Source: Rhodococcus yananensis (GTDB taxonomy: Bacteria; Actinomycetota; Actinomycetes; Mycobacteriales; Mycobacteriaceae). Taken from it: a stretch of DNA of 64,000 nt. The stretch covers positions 102,344 to 166,343 of the forward strand of contig NZ_JAIYEP010000001.1 in NCBI RefSeq assembly GCF_020515525.1, read 5' to 3'. Positions 1-7,853 of this stretch are shown one piece after another. Made by a program: the position numbers and the translations under genes. How positions within the stretch are numbered: the first letter of the stretch is position 1; every line of letters begins with the position of its first letter. The notes below the pieces were generated by a model. That model saw only the letters and a program-made list of their open reading frames with translations, was not told where the DNA came from and did no database searches.

Positions 1-573
1 GAGGCGTTCGCGGCGATGGCGCGCCGTCACTTCCTGCACCTGCACTATTTCCAGGAAGTCGGCGTCGCCGAGGCGGAACTCGATCCGCGGGCCGGCGAGT
101 TCCTGCGCAGACTGTTCTTCGCGTTGTCCGGTGGCTACCGCTACCTGGACATCTGGACGCACCCCTCGGAAGGCAACGGTTACCTCGACGTCCTCCCCGA
201 GGCCCCGGACCTGCCGTGGCGTTGGCTCACCGAGGCGGAACACGCGCACTACGCGGACGAATTCGCCCGCACCGGATTCGGTGGCGGCCTGTCGTGGTAC
301 CGGGCGTACGACGCCAACTGGTCCGCGTCGCGCGACTACGACGGTGTCTCGCTGGGGGTACCCACGCTGTTCATCGCGGGGGCACAGGACCCCGTCGTCG
401 CCATGATGGGGTCGGGCGCGCTCGACCGGATGCGGCAGTCGGTTCCGGACCTGCGAGGCGTCCACCTCCTCGAAGGAGCCGGGCATTTCGTGCAGATGGA
501 ACGCCGATACGAGGTCAACAAGCTCATCCTCGGGTTCCTGTCGACGTTGTATCGGCGCAAACGATCCGAATAA
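1..573 (+). CDS. alpha/beta hydrolase, epoxide-hydrolase-like, C-terminal part
   Basis: The reading frame is open from the first base, so the 5' end lies outside the window. The visible part (about 190 residues) carries the cap and C-terminal half of an alpha/beta hydrolase. An Asp sits in AGAQDPV and the catalytic His in GAGHFVQ, the usual acid and base of the triad. The nucleophile region is not in view. The aromatic-rich stretch HFLHLHYFQ and the GYRYLDIW segment resemble soluble epoxide hydrolases (EphA type) more than esterases; that family call is from memory. An internal ATG at 16 would give 185 residues but would remove the nucleophile domain, so it is not a plausible start. Confidence 0.75.
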   Translation, partial: EAFAAMARRHFLHLHYFQEVGVAEAELDPRAGEFLRRLFFALSGGYRYLDIWTHPSEGNGYLDVLPEAPDLPWRWLTEAEHAHYADEFARTGFGGGLSWYRAYDANWSASRDYDGVSLGVPTLFIAGAQDPVVAMMGSGALDRMRQSVPDLRGVHLLEGAGHFVQMERRYEVNKLILGFLSTLYRRKRSE

Positions 574-597
574 CCTGTCGCGACGCGCACTCCGCCA

Positions 598-603
598 TAC
601 GAT
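598..603 (+). promoter_or_regulatory. -10 element TACGAT, leaderless promoter
   Basis: A TANNNT hexamer lies seven bases before the GTG at 611, the spacing expected for a leaderless actinobacterial mRNA. The alternative ATG at 602 overlaps this hexamer, which argues for GTG 611 as the start. Confidence 0.45.
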
Positions 604-610
604 GGCGGGC

Positions 611-1666
611 GTGGCCACCGACACCGCAAGACGCGGATTCGGAACGGTGCTCGTGCTGGTCGCGCTCGCGACGGGGGCATGCACGTCGGGAGGTGCTCGC
701 AGCGCCGAACCCGTCCGCCTCGACGTCGCGACCGCGCAGGGCGACCACCCCTGGACCGGACTGTTGCTGCCGGCCCAGGTACCCGTCGCGGTCCCCGCAC
801 CGCCCGCGGACGCCGTCGGCGATGCGGGTGATCCTGTCGGCGCCGTCGGAACGCCGGCCGTGTCCGGAAACCGGACGGCGCTCTACGGGGGCAGCCTCGA
901 CCGTGAACTCTGCGACCGCAACGAACTCGTCGCGACCCTCGAGGACGATCCGGCCAAGGCGGCCGCGTGGATGGGGATCGTCGGAACCAACGACATTCCC
1001 GCCTACACGCGGTCGCTCACCCCGGTCCTGCTCCGGGCCGACACCCGGGTGACCCGCTACGACTACGAGGACGGTGCGGCACGCCCGGTACAGGCCGTAC
1101 TCGAGACCGGCACCGTCGTCCTCGTCGACGATCGCGGTGTCCCCCGTGTGCGGTGCGCGCGCGGTAACCCGCTGTCGACGCCGGTGCTCGCGGCGTCCCC
1201 CGAGTTCGAGGGCACCGAATGGCCCGACCTCGACACGGAACGGCTGTTCGTGGTGCAACCCGCACCCGAACCGATGGGTGAACTGACCGTCGTCGACATC
1301 ACCACCGGCAACCTGCTGCCCGTTCCGATCGGTGCCGGGTTGCTGGCTCCCCCCGTCCCGGATCCCGAACCGGCCCCGACTCCCGAACAGGTCGCGACAC
1401 AAGCGGCGCAACCCGAGCCCGAACCAGCACCGGCACGGCGGAACAACACGCCCGCACCGGCACCGGCACCGGCACCGAACCCCGAGCCGCCACCGCCCCC
1501 GCCACCGCCCGCCCCGGAACCCCCGCCCGCACCGGCACCGCCGCCGGAACCGGTTCCGGCTCCGGTACCGCCTGCGCCCGCGCCCGTACCGGCGCCGGCA
1601 CCTCCACCGCAGATTCGGATCGAGATTCCCGGAGGTCCGCCGGTCGTCATCCCGATCCCGTTCTGA
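611..1666 (+). CDS. exported proline-rich protein, DUF6777-like
   Basis: The 351-residue product begins with a hydrophobic export segment that runs into LATGACTSGG. This resembles a lipobox but has Thr at -3, so lipidation is uncertain. The middle (about residues 80-200) contains YGGSLDRELCD and a second Cys in VRCARGN, as in the DUF6777 proteins of actinobacteria. From about residue 245 the protein is almost entirely Pro, Ala and Glu, likely a cell-wall-spanning tail, and it ends with a short Ile/Pro-rich motif. Function is unknown. The GTG start was chosen because of the -10 element just upstream. Confidence 0.7.
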   Translation: MATDTARRGFGTVLVLVALATGACTSGGARSAEPVRLDVATAQGDHPWTGLLLPAQVPVAVPAPPADAVGDAGDPVGAVGTPAVSGNRTALYGGSLDRELCDRNELVATLEDDPAKAAAWMGIVGTNDIPAYTRSLTPVLLRADTRVTRYDYEDGAARPVQAVLETGTVVLVDDRGVPRVRCARGNPLSTPVLAASPEFEGTEWPDLDTERLFVVQPAPEPMGELTVVDITTGNLLPVPIGAGLLAPPVPDPEPAPTPEQVATQAAQPEPEPAPARRNNTPAPAPAPAPNPEPPPPPPPPAPEPPPAPAPPPEPVPAPVPPAPAPVPAPAPPPQIRIEIPGGPPVVIPIPF

Positions 1667-1675
1667 CCGGAGTCG

Positions 1676-2365
1676 TCAGCCGCGAGGTCGAACCACGATC
1701 TCGGTGGGATGTGCATCCGCCGGGGTCTCGATGGCCTGTCGCACCGCCCGGGCCACCGTCGACGCCCTCAGGAAGCGGGTGGCGTCGTACTCGGCGCCCT
1801 CGGTCGCGACGATCGCACGCTGCATGTCGGTGTCGATACGACCCGGATGCACCGACGTCACACGCAGGTCCGGCTCCTCCTGGCGAAGCGCGTCCCCGAA
1901 TGCACGCAACGCGAACTTGCTCGCCGCGTACGAACCCCACCCCGGATTCGCGCGCAGACCCGCGCCGGAGTTGATCAGCACGACGTGTCCGCGTGCGGCC
2001 CGCAACATCGGCAGCAGCAGCCGCGTCGCCGCGACCACCGAGAACACATTGGCCTCCATCGCGCGCCGCCACTGGTCGACGTCCGACTCCGCGACGGTAC
2101 CGAGTTCGGCGACACCGGCATTGTGGACGAGCACGTCCAACCGGCCCATCCCCCGCTCTCGGAGTGCGTCGACGGCGCGCGCGAGCGCGTCGTGGTCGAG
2201 CAGATCCACCGGCCACGGCGTCGCCCCGGGTAGTTCGTCGAGGATCGACGTCAGCGACTCGGGTCGCCGCGCGCCGAGAAGCAGGTCGTGTGTGGGGGCG
2301 AGTTCGCGTGCGATCGCGGCGCCGAGTCCGCGGCTCGCTCCGGTGACGAGAGCTGTCGGTCGCAT
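1676..2365 (-). CDS. short-chain dehydrogenase/reductase
   Basis: The 229-residue product is a classical SDR. It has TGASRGLG at residues 7-14 for NAD(P) binding, NAG in the middle (VLVHNAGVAE), the active-site Ser region INSGAG, and YAASK with the catalytic Tyr and Lys. Substrate is not predictable. It is transcribed away from the EthA-like monooxygenase gene, and the two share a short intergenic region with a perfect inverted repeat. A carbonyl reductase paired with a Baeyer-Villiger-type monooxygenase suggests joint work on alcohol/ketone substrates, which is inference. Confidence 0.85.
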   Translation of the reverse strand: MRPTALVTGASRGLGAAIARELAPTHDLLLGARRPESLTSILDELPGATPWPVDLLDHDALARAVDALRERGMGRLDVLVHNAGVAELGTVAESDVDQWRRAMEANVFSVVAATRLLLPMLRAARGHVVLINSGAGLRANPGWGSYAASKFALRAFGDALRQEEPDLRVTSVHPGRIDTDMQRAIVATEGAEYDATRFLRASTVARAVRQAIETPADAHPTEIVVRPRG

Positions 2366-2372
2366 GCCGTCG

Positions 2373-2378
2373 ACCCTA
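2373..2378 (-). promoter_or_regulatory. -10 element TAGGGT, leaderless promoter of the SDR
   Basis: The hexamer on the minus strand lies seven bases before the ATG at 2365, so the SDR transcript probably starts at or next to its start codon. Confidence 0.45.
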
Positions 2379-2396
2379 TCCCCCACCCGAGTGTGG

Positions 2397-2443
2397 GCGA
2401 ATGTATCGCCCGATCGAATGAGGAGGCTGGACGATACATTCGC
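2397..2443. promoter_or_regulatory. 12-bp perfect inverted repeat between SDR and monooxygenase genes
   Basis: GCGAATGTATCG (2397-2408) is repeated in inverted form as CGATACATTCGC (2432-2443), with a 23-bp spacer. The right arm contains TACATT, a possible -10 for the monooxygenase gene. The left arm lies just upstream of the SDR -10. The position suits an operator that controls both genes. M. tuberculosis ethA is controlled by a divergent TetR (EthR), but no regulator gene is adjacent here. Confidence 0.6.
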
Positions 2444-2513
2444 TCGATCCGCCGGAGGCGGAACGGCCACGACGGCCACAATGGAGGCAGCGGACTCGCG
2501 AGAGGAGTTGCCC

Positions 2514-3947
2514 GTGGAACACGTCGACGTGCTGATCGTCGGTGCCGGACTGTCGGGGATCGACGCGGCATACCGGCTGCAGACGCGGTGCCCCGACCGG
2601 ACGTACGCGATCCTCGAGGCACGTGACGCGATCGGCGGAACCTGGGATCTGTTCCGGTACCCGGGCGTGCGGTCGGACAGCGACATGTTCACACTCGGGT
2701 TCCCGTTCCGACCGTGGCGCGGTGACACCTCGATCGCCGACGGCGGCGACATCCTGCAGTATCTGCGCGACACCGCCGCGGAGTTCGGGATCGACCGGCG
2801 GATCCGGTTCGGGCACGAGGTGGTGGAGGCCTCCTGGGATTCGTCGAGTGCGCGGTGGACGGTACGGTCGGTCGCCGACGGGGTGAGCGTCGAGACGAAC
2901 TGCTCGTTCCTGTACCTGTGCAGTGGATACTACGATTACGAATCCGGTCACCGGCCGGACATTCCCGGGCTCGGCGACTTCGCGGGGACCGTCGTGCATC
3001 CCCAGTTCTGGCCCGAGGAACTCGACTGCGACGGCCGGAAGGTCGTGGTGATCGGCAGCGGCGCCACCGCGATCACGCTCGTTCCGGCGCTCGCCGAGAA
3101 GGCCGAGCACGTCACGATGCTGCAGCGCTCCCCGTCGTACATCATGTCGCTGCCGGCACACGATCCGTTCGCGCGGTCGGTCGGGAGGGCGCTGCCCGAC
3201 ACGGTCGCGCAACGGCTGGTCCGGGTCAAGAACATCATCGCGAATCTCGGCTTCTACCAACTGTGCCGGCACGCGCCGTTCGTCGCGACACGGTTCCTGC
3301 GGTGGGTGGCCACCCGGAACCTGCACGAACCGTCCCTGGTGGATCCGCATTTCACCCCGACGTACCGGCCGTGGGATCAGCGACTGTGTCTCGTCCCCGA
3401 CGCCGACCTGTTCCGCACGTTGAACTCGGGCCGCGCGACGGTGGTCACCGACCGCATCGACACGGTCACGGAGAAGAGCATCCGTCTCGCATCGGGCGCG
3501 GAACTCGAAGCGGACGTCATCGTCACCGCGACCGGACTGAAGTTGCTGCCGGCGGGCGGGATCACGGTGACCGTCGACGGGGAGCGGGTCGATCCCGCCG
3601 ACACGTACATCTATCGGGGGACGATGCTCGGCGGCGTCCCGAATCTCGCGTTGTGCCTCGGTTACACGAACGCGTCGTGGACCCTCCGCGCCGACCTGGC
3701 CTCACTGTTCGTCTGTCGTCTGCTGAACCACATGGGCCGGAACGGTTTCCGAATCGCCACGCCGGACCGCCACCGCGATCCGCGACCGAAACCGCTGCTC
3801 GGGTTGACGTCCGGTTACGTGACCCGCGCCGCGGCGATCCTGCCGAAGCAGGGGTCGCGTGGTCCGTGGCGGATGCGACAGAACTATCTGCTCGATCTAC
3901 CGGAGATGCGGTTCGGTCGGCTCGACGACCACATGACGTACTCCTGA
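2514..3947 (+). CDS. flavin-containing monooxygenase, EthA/Baeyer-Villiger type
   Basis: The 477-residue product closely follows EthA of M. tuberculosis in length and motif order. It has an FAD Rossmann motif VGAGLSG near the N-terminus, GGTWDLFRYPG, the Baeyer-Villiger fingerprint F-x-G-x3-H-x3-W-P (FAGTVVHPQFWP), a second NADPH site VVIGSGATAI, and a C-terminal PKQGSR...W region. EthA-type enzymes oxygenate ketones and sulfur compounds such as thioamides. GTG 2514 was chosen because AGGAG lies at good distance before it; an ATG at 2481 in the same frame has no ribosome site. Whether it is a true EthA orthologue cannot be settled from motifs. Confidence 0.88.
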   Translation: MEHVDVLIVGAGLSGIDAAYRLQTRCPDRTYAILEARDAIGGTWDLFRYPGVRSDSDMFTLGFPFRPWRGDTSIADGGDILQYLRDTAAEFGIDRRIRFGHEVVEASWDSSSARWTVRSVADGVSVETNCSFLYLCSGYYDYESGHRPDIPGLGDFAGTVVHPQFWPEELDCDGRKVVVIGSGATAITLVPALAEKAEHVTMLQRSPSYIMSLPAHDPFARSVGRALPDTVAQRLVRVKNIIANLGFYQLCRHAPFVATRFLRWVATRNLHEPSLVDPHFTPTYRPWDQRLCLVPDADLFRTLNSGRATVVTDRIDTVTEKSIRLASGAELEADVIVTATGLKLLPAGGITVTVDGERVDPADTYIYRGTMLGGVPNLALCLGYTNASWTLRADLASLFVCRLLNHMGRNGFRIATPDRHRDPRPKPLLGLTSGYVTRAAAILPKQGSRGPWRMRQNYLLDLPEMRFGRLDDHMTYS

Positions 3948-3952
3948 TCGCA

Positions 3953-4978
3953 TCAAGGCTTTTCGACGTGCCCGTCGGGGTACCGGGCGAAGCGTCCGGC
4001 GTCGACGGAATGGACGGGCCCGTCGTCGTCCCACGGCCAGCCGCCGAACCCGGTGCGACGATAGTCGGCGAACGCCTGCCGCACCCCCGCCTCGTCGGTG
4101 AGGACGAACGGACCGTAGGACACGACGGGTTCGCGGATCGGCCTGCCCTGCAGCAGAAGAATGCGGGTGGTGTCGGCACCACCGGTGACGGGCAGCGGCA
4201 TCGACGCATCGACGACCGCACCGTGGCCGGCAGTCACCGGCCGACCACCGATGGTCACGGGCGCACCGTCGTACACGTAGAGCACCCGTTGCGTGTCGGT
4301 GCCCGCGGCGGACGGAATCTCCCATCGCACACCGGCCGACAGGTCGATGTTCCAGATCGCGACGTCCGTGTCGGGTCGCGACGCCCACGAATCCGGTGGT
4401 GGCGGAGGCGCGGTCGCGCCGCCGAGCGTTCCGGCGAGCACGCGGACGGACGCGGTGCGCCCGGCGTCGTCGTCGAACGTGACGGTGGGGGTGTCGCCGT
4501 CCCACAGCATCGAGAAGTGCGGGTCGGCGCTCTTCGATTCGGCGGGCAGGTTCAGCCAGATCTGGAACAACTCGAGCGGGTTCTCCCGGTCGCGGTGCAG
4601 CAGCGGGAACATCTCGCTGTGCACGATGCCACGCCCGGCGGTGAGCCACTGGGTGTCGCCGTCACCGAAACGCGCCGAGGCGCCCACGGAGTCGGAATGA
4701 TCGACGAAGCCGGAGCACACGAAGGTCACCGTCTCGAAGCCGCGGTGCGGGTGTCCGGGGAAACCCGGAACCACCGTGCCGTGGTACATGTTCCAGCCCG
4801 CGGGGTTGCCGAAGTCCTGGCCGAGGGGGCGGCCGTCGAGCGGTGCGTCCGGGCCCAGGGCGTCGTTGCCGGCCGGGTAGTCGTCGACGTGGTGGGCGAC
4901 GAACAGGAACGGATCGATGGTCTGCCAGGGCGAGCCGAGCTCGAACACCTGCAGGACCGGGGAGCCCGCGGAAGTCAT
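3953..4978 (-). CDS. pirin family protein
   Basis: The 341-residue product is a bicupin of the pirin family. The N-terminal cupin carries the metal ligands in GFPGHPHRGFET (two His) and TAGRGIVHSEM (His, Glu). Bacterial pirins are non-haem iron proteins, some with quercetin dioxygenase activity and some regulatory. The start ATG overlaps the stop of the upstream gene by four bases (ATGA at 4975-4978), so the two are translationally coupled on the minus strand. It converges with the monooxygenase gene, with a gap of five bases. Confidence 0.88.
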   Translation of the reverse strand: MTSAGSPVLQVFELGSPWQTIDPFLFVAHHVDDYPAGNDALGPDAPLDGRPLGQDFGNPAGWNMYHGTVVPGFPGHPHRGFETVTFVCSGFVDHSDSVGASARFGDGDTQWLTAGRGIVHSEMFPLLHRDRENPLELFQIWLNLPAESKSADPHFSMLWDGDTPTVTFDDDAGRTASVRVLAGTLGGATAPPPPPDSWASRPDTDVAIWNIDLSAGVRWEIPSAAGTDTQRVLYVYDGAPVTIGGRPVTAGHGAVVDASMPLPVTGGADTTRILLLQGRPIREPVVSYGPFVLTDEAGVRQAFADYRRTGFGGWPWDDDGPVHSVDAGRFARYPDGHVEKP

Positions 4979-5880
4979 GGCGTGGTCGACACCGCGGCAC
5001 ACGGCGTTGTTCCCGGTCGGTGCGGCACCTCGTCGTCGTCGAGGATCCTCGCGCCACCCGCGAACGCCGTGACCTGGGCGTCGCGTCGGAGCTGCGCGGG
5101 AACCGCGCCGCCGAGCAGGTCGTGGACCAACGACGCGGAATCGCCGAGCGGGGCATCGCTTCCGGCGATCACGATGTTGCCGTAGCGGCGCCCCTTGAGC
5201 ATCGCCGGGTCGGCGATGATCGCGGTGTGTGCGAACACCGAACCGATGGTCGCGGCCTCCCGCTTCGCGGTGGTCAGGTCACGGGTGTCGCCACAGTTGA
5301 CGACGTAGATGCCGCCCGGCGCCAGCACCCGGTGGGCGTGTCGGGTGAACTGTTCGGTGGTCAGTGCGACGGGGGTACGGTTGATCGCGAACACGTCGCG
5401 GACGATCACGTCCCGAGAGGCGTCCGTGAGGGTTGTGAGCACCGCACGTGCCTCCCCCGCCCGGATGCGCAGCAGCGGAGCGCGAGGCAGATCGAACCAG
5501 TCGCGGACGAGTTCGGCGAGACGACCGTCGATCTCCACGACGACCTGCCGCGCATCGGGGTAGACCGCGGCGAACCACCGAGCCATCGTGCATGCCCCAC
5601 CACCGAGGTGCAGGACGCGGATCCGCTGGTCGCGAGGGTGGCGGTCGCCGACGAGCATCGCGATCCACCGCATGTACTCGAACTCGAGCAGCGTCGGATC
5701 GTCCAGATCGATGTGTGAGCTGGGTACGCCGTTGACCTCGAGGATCCAACCGTCGGGCCGGTACCGGTCCTTGATCAGCTCACATGTTCCCGTGTCGATG
5801 TCGTACCGACCTTCGATCGGACCGCGACCCGCAGTGCCGTCCGGCACCGACGCGGCCCGGCCACTCCGTTGCCTGCCCAT
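4975..5880 (-). CDS. spermidine-synthase-like SAM-fold protein
   Basis: The 301-residue product has a Rossmann methyltransferase core: VLHLGGGACTMARW is motif I, VVEIDGRL the motif II acid, and VRDVF takes the place of the catalytic-loop acid of aminopropyltransferases. Proteins of this type are annotated as spermidine synthase or fused MFS/spermidine synthase in actinobacteria, but most are not shown to make polyamines. I therefore call the fold rather than the reaction. It is the first gene of a pair with the pirin gene, and a TAGACT -10 lies seven bases before the ATG. Confidence 0.75.
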   Translation of the reverse strand: MGRQRSGRAASVPDGTAGRGPIEGRYDIDTGTCELIKDRYRPDGWILEVNGVPSSHIDLDDPTLLEFEYMRWIAMLVGDRHPRDQRIRVLHLGGGACTMARWFAAVYPDARQVVVEIDGRLAELVRDWFDLPRAPLLRIRAGEARAVLTTLTDASRDVIVRDVFAINRTPVALTTEQFTRHAHRVLAPGGIYVVNCGDTRDLTTAKREAATIGSVFAHTAIIADPAMLKGRRYGNIVIAGSDAPLGDSASLVHDLLGGAVPAQLRRDAQVTAFAGGARILDDDEVPHRPGTTPCAAVSTTP

Positions 5881-5887
5881 GCCGACC

Positions 5888-5893
5888 AGTCTA
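5888..5893 (-). promoter_or_regulatory. -10 element TAGACT, leaderless promoter
   Basis: This minus-strand TANNNT hexamer lies seven bases upstream of the ATG at 5880 and probably drives the spermidine-synthase-like/pirin pair as a leaderless transcript. Confidence 0.45.
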
Positions 5894-6027
5894 TTCGCGT
5901 CCGCCGGGGGCCTCGCGTGGCACCGGTGTCGGAACGTGTTCGGGTTGCGTCCGTGAGGATGGTGTACGAGCCGGGTCGGACCCAGATGACCACTGCCCGA
6001 CGTGATGGCGCAGGTCGAGGGTCGAGC

Positions 6028-6408
6028 TCAGGCACCGTTGTTCTCGGCCGCGAACGCGGCCCGCAGATCGGCGGCCTCCTGCGCCGACGCATACGCCCAG
6101 GCACGGTGCCCCGATGCGAGGACCACCTCCACCCGCTCGTAGTCGTCGACCTCGTAGCGGTCGGCGGCGGCCAACTCGCTGTCGGTCAGTTGCAGGCGTC
6201 CGCCGTGCACCGATGCACCACCGGGATCGCGCCGCAACATCGGATGCCGGTCCAGTCCGCTGGCCGCCAGGACGTCGGGGTCGGTGATCAGGACGTCCTC
6301 CACCCGGAATCCGGGCAGCGAGTCGTCCTCGCAGTCGACGAGCCGGCCGAACACGGCCTGTTGGACGGCGGGATCGCGCAGGGTTCCGTATGTGAAGAGC
6401 AGGTGCAT
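6028..6408 (-). CDS. gamma-glutamylcyclotransferase-fold protein (AIG2-like)
   Basis: The 126-residue product opens with FTYGTLRD, the YGTL signature that binds gamma-glutamyl substrates in the GGCT fold. It ends with DRYEVDDYERVEVV, where the first Glu matches the usual catalytic acid position. Small proteins of this family cyclise gamma-glutamyl amines or peptides, but the substrate here is unknown. It is transcribed divergently from the GgH gene. A 147-base gap separates it from the downstream minus-strand gene, so it need not share that transcript. Confidence 0.8.
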   Translation of the reverse strand: MHLLFTYGTLRDPAVQQAVFGRLVDCEDDSLPGFRVEDVLITDPDVLAASGLDRHPMLRRDPGGASVHGGRLQLTDSELAAADRYEVDDYERVEVVLASGHRAWAYASAQEAADLRAAFAAENNGA

Positions 6409-6415
6409 GTTTCGC

Positions 6416-6421
6416 AGAGTA
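6416..6421 (-). promoter_or_regulatory. -10 element TACTCT, leaderless promoter
   Basis: This minus-strand hexamer lies seven bases before the ATG at 6408 of the GGCT-fold gene. Confidence 0.45.
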
Positions 6422-6512
6422 GTTGCGGTCCGGCACGGGAGAACGTGCGGTTCCTCACGTGACGGTCACCGCATCGGCGTACGGATCTTCGGCGAGGGTC
6501 GAGAATGGGACG

Positions 6513-7850
6513 ATGCAGGACCGTGGATTCACCCCGACCCAGCTCGCCGCGCGCGCCGCGTATCTGCTGCGCGGCAACGATCTGGGCGTGATGACGAGCG
6601 CCGCCCCGAAGCTGTATCCGCACATGTGGAGCTGGGACGCGGCGTTCGTGGCGGTCGGGTTGGCGCCGCTGAGCGTCGAACGTGCGGTCGTCGAACTCGA
6701 CACCTTGTTGTCGGCGCAGTGGCGAAACGGGATGATCCCGCACATCGTGTTCGCGAACGGCGTGGACGGCTACTTCCCCGGACCCGCCCGGTGGGAGGTG
6801 AATCGCCTCGCCGCGAATGCCCCCGAGACGGCACAGACGTCCGGGATCACGCAGCCGCCGGTGCACGCGATCGCGGTGCAGCGCATCCTCGATCACTCGC
6901 GCCGGCACGGGCGCAGCACCCGGGCGGTCGCCGACGCGTTCCTCGACCGGCGCTGGCCGGATCTGATGCGGTGGCACCGGTGGCTGGCGAGGGCGCGAGA
7001 TCTCGACGGCAACGGCCGCATCGCCCTCTACCACGGGTGGGAATCGGGAATGGACAACTCGCCGCGGTGGGATGCGGCGTATGCGAACGTGATCGCGGAT
7101 GCGGTCCCGGCGTACCGACGCGAGGATCTCGTGCACGTCACCGACCCGGGACAACGTCCCAGCGACGGTGAGTACGCCCGCTACCTGTGGCTGCTCGAGG
7201 AGATGAAGCGCGTCCGCTACGACGACGACGAGTTGGCGACGGCGATGAGTTTCGCGGTGGAGGACGTGTTCGTCAGCGCGGTGTTCGCGCTGTCGTGCGA
7301 GGTGCTCGCGGACATCGGTGAGGACTGTTCCAAGCCCCGTGCGGACATCCGTGACCTGCGCGAGTGGTCGGATCGGTTCCGGCGCGGGGTGGTGGACACC
7401 ACCGATCCGCGGTCGGGGGCGGCGAAGGATTTCGATCTGCGCGACGGACGGTGGGTGGCCACCGACACCCTCGCGATGTTCGCGCCGCTCCTGTGCGGTG
7501 GCCTGGATCGGCCGGTGGAGCGGGTGTTGCTGCGCACCTTCGACGGACCGAAGTTCTGCGGTCACCCGGATCTGCGGTACGCGCTTCCCACGTCCACGTC
7601 GCCGGTGTCGGCCGATTTCCGTCCGCGTGAGTACTGGCGCGGTCCGGTGTGGCCGGTGATGACGTGGCTGTTCTCGTGGGCGTTCGCGCGCCGGGGCTGG
7701 GCTGAGCGCGCGAACGCCTTGCGGGCCGAGGGTTTACGTCAGGCGGCGGACGGATCGTTCGCCGAGTACTACGAGCCGTTCACGGGTGAACCGCTGGGCA
7801 GTATGCAGCAGTCCTGGACGGCTGCAGCGGTTCTGGACTGGCTGGGCTGA
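6513..7850 (+). CDS. ggH: glucosylglycerate hydrolase, GH63-type
   Basis: The 445-residue product matches the mycobacterial glucosylglycerate hydrolase GgH in length and in long conserved blocks, including MWSWDAAFVA, NGMIPHIVF, GWESGMDNSPRWD, EYWRGPVWP and SMQQSWTAA. In GH63-type enzymes the Asp of WSWDAAF and the C-terminal acidic region flank the sugar. GgH cleaves 2-O-glucosyl-glycerate to glucose and glycerate. In mycobacteria this solute accumulates under nitrogen shortage and is used when nitrogen returns. ATG 6513 reproduces the family N-terminus FTPTQLAARAAYLLRGNDLG; an upstream start at 6423 would add 30 residues that the family lacks. Identification rests on recalled sequence similarity. 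Confidence 0.9.
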   Translation: MQDRGFTPTQLAARAAYLLRGNDLGVMTSAAPKLYPHMWSWDAAFVAVGLAPLSVERAVVELDTLLSAQWRNGMIPHIVFANGVDGYFPGPARWEVNRLAANAPETAQTSGITQPPVHAIAVQRILDHSRRHGRSTRAVADAFLDRRWPDLMRWHRWLARARDLDGNGRIALYHGWESGMDNSPRWDAAYANVIADAVPAYRREDLVHVTDPGQRPSDGEYARYLWLLEEMKRVRYDDDELATAMSFAVEDVFVSAVFALSCEVLADIGEDCSKPRADIRDLREWSDRFRRGVVDTTDPRSGAAKDFDLRDGRWVATDTLAMFAPLLCGGLDRPVERVLLRTFDGPKFCGHPDLRYALPTSTSPVSADFRPREYWRGPVWPVMTWLFSWAFARRGWAERANALRAEGLRQAADGSFAEYYEPFTGEPLGSMQQSWTAAAVLDWLG

Positions 7851-7853
7851 GCG

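Noticed and set aside
1332..2513. Long open frame running into the EthA-like gene
   Set aside because: The part before 2481 is Arg/Ser-rich, lies opposite or in another frame of real genes, and is a high-GC shadow.
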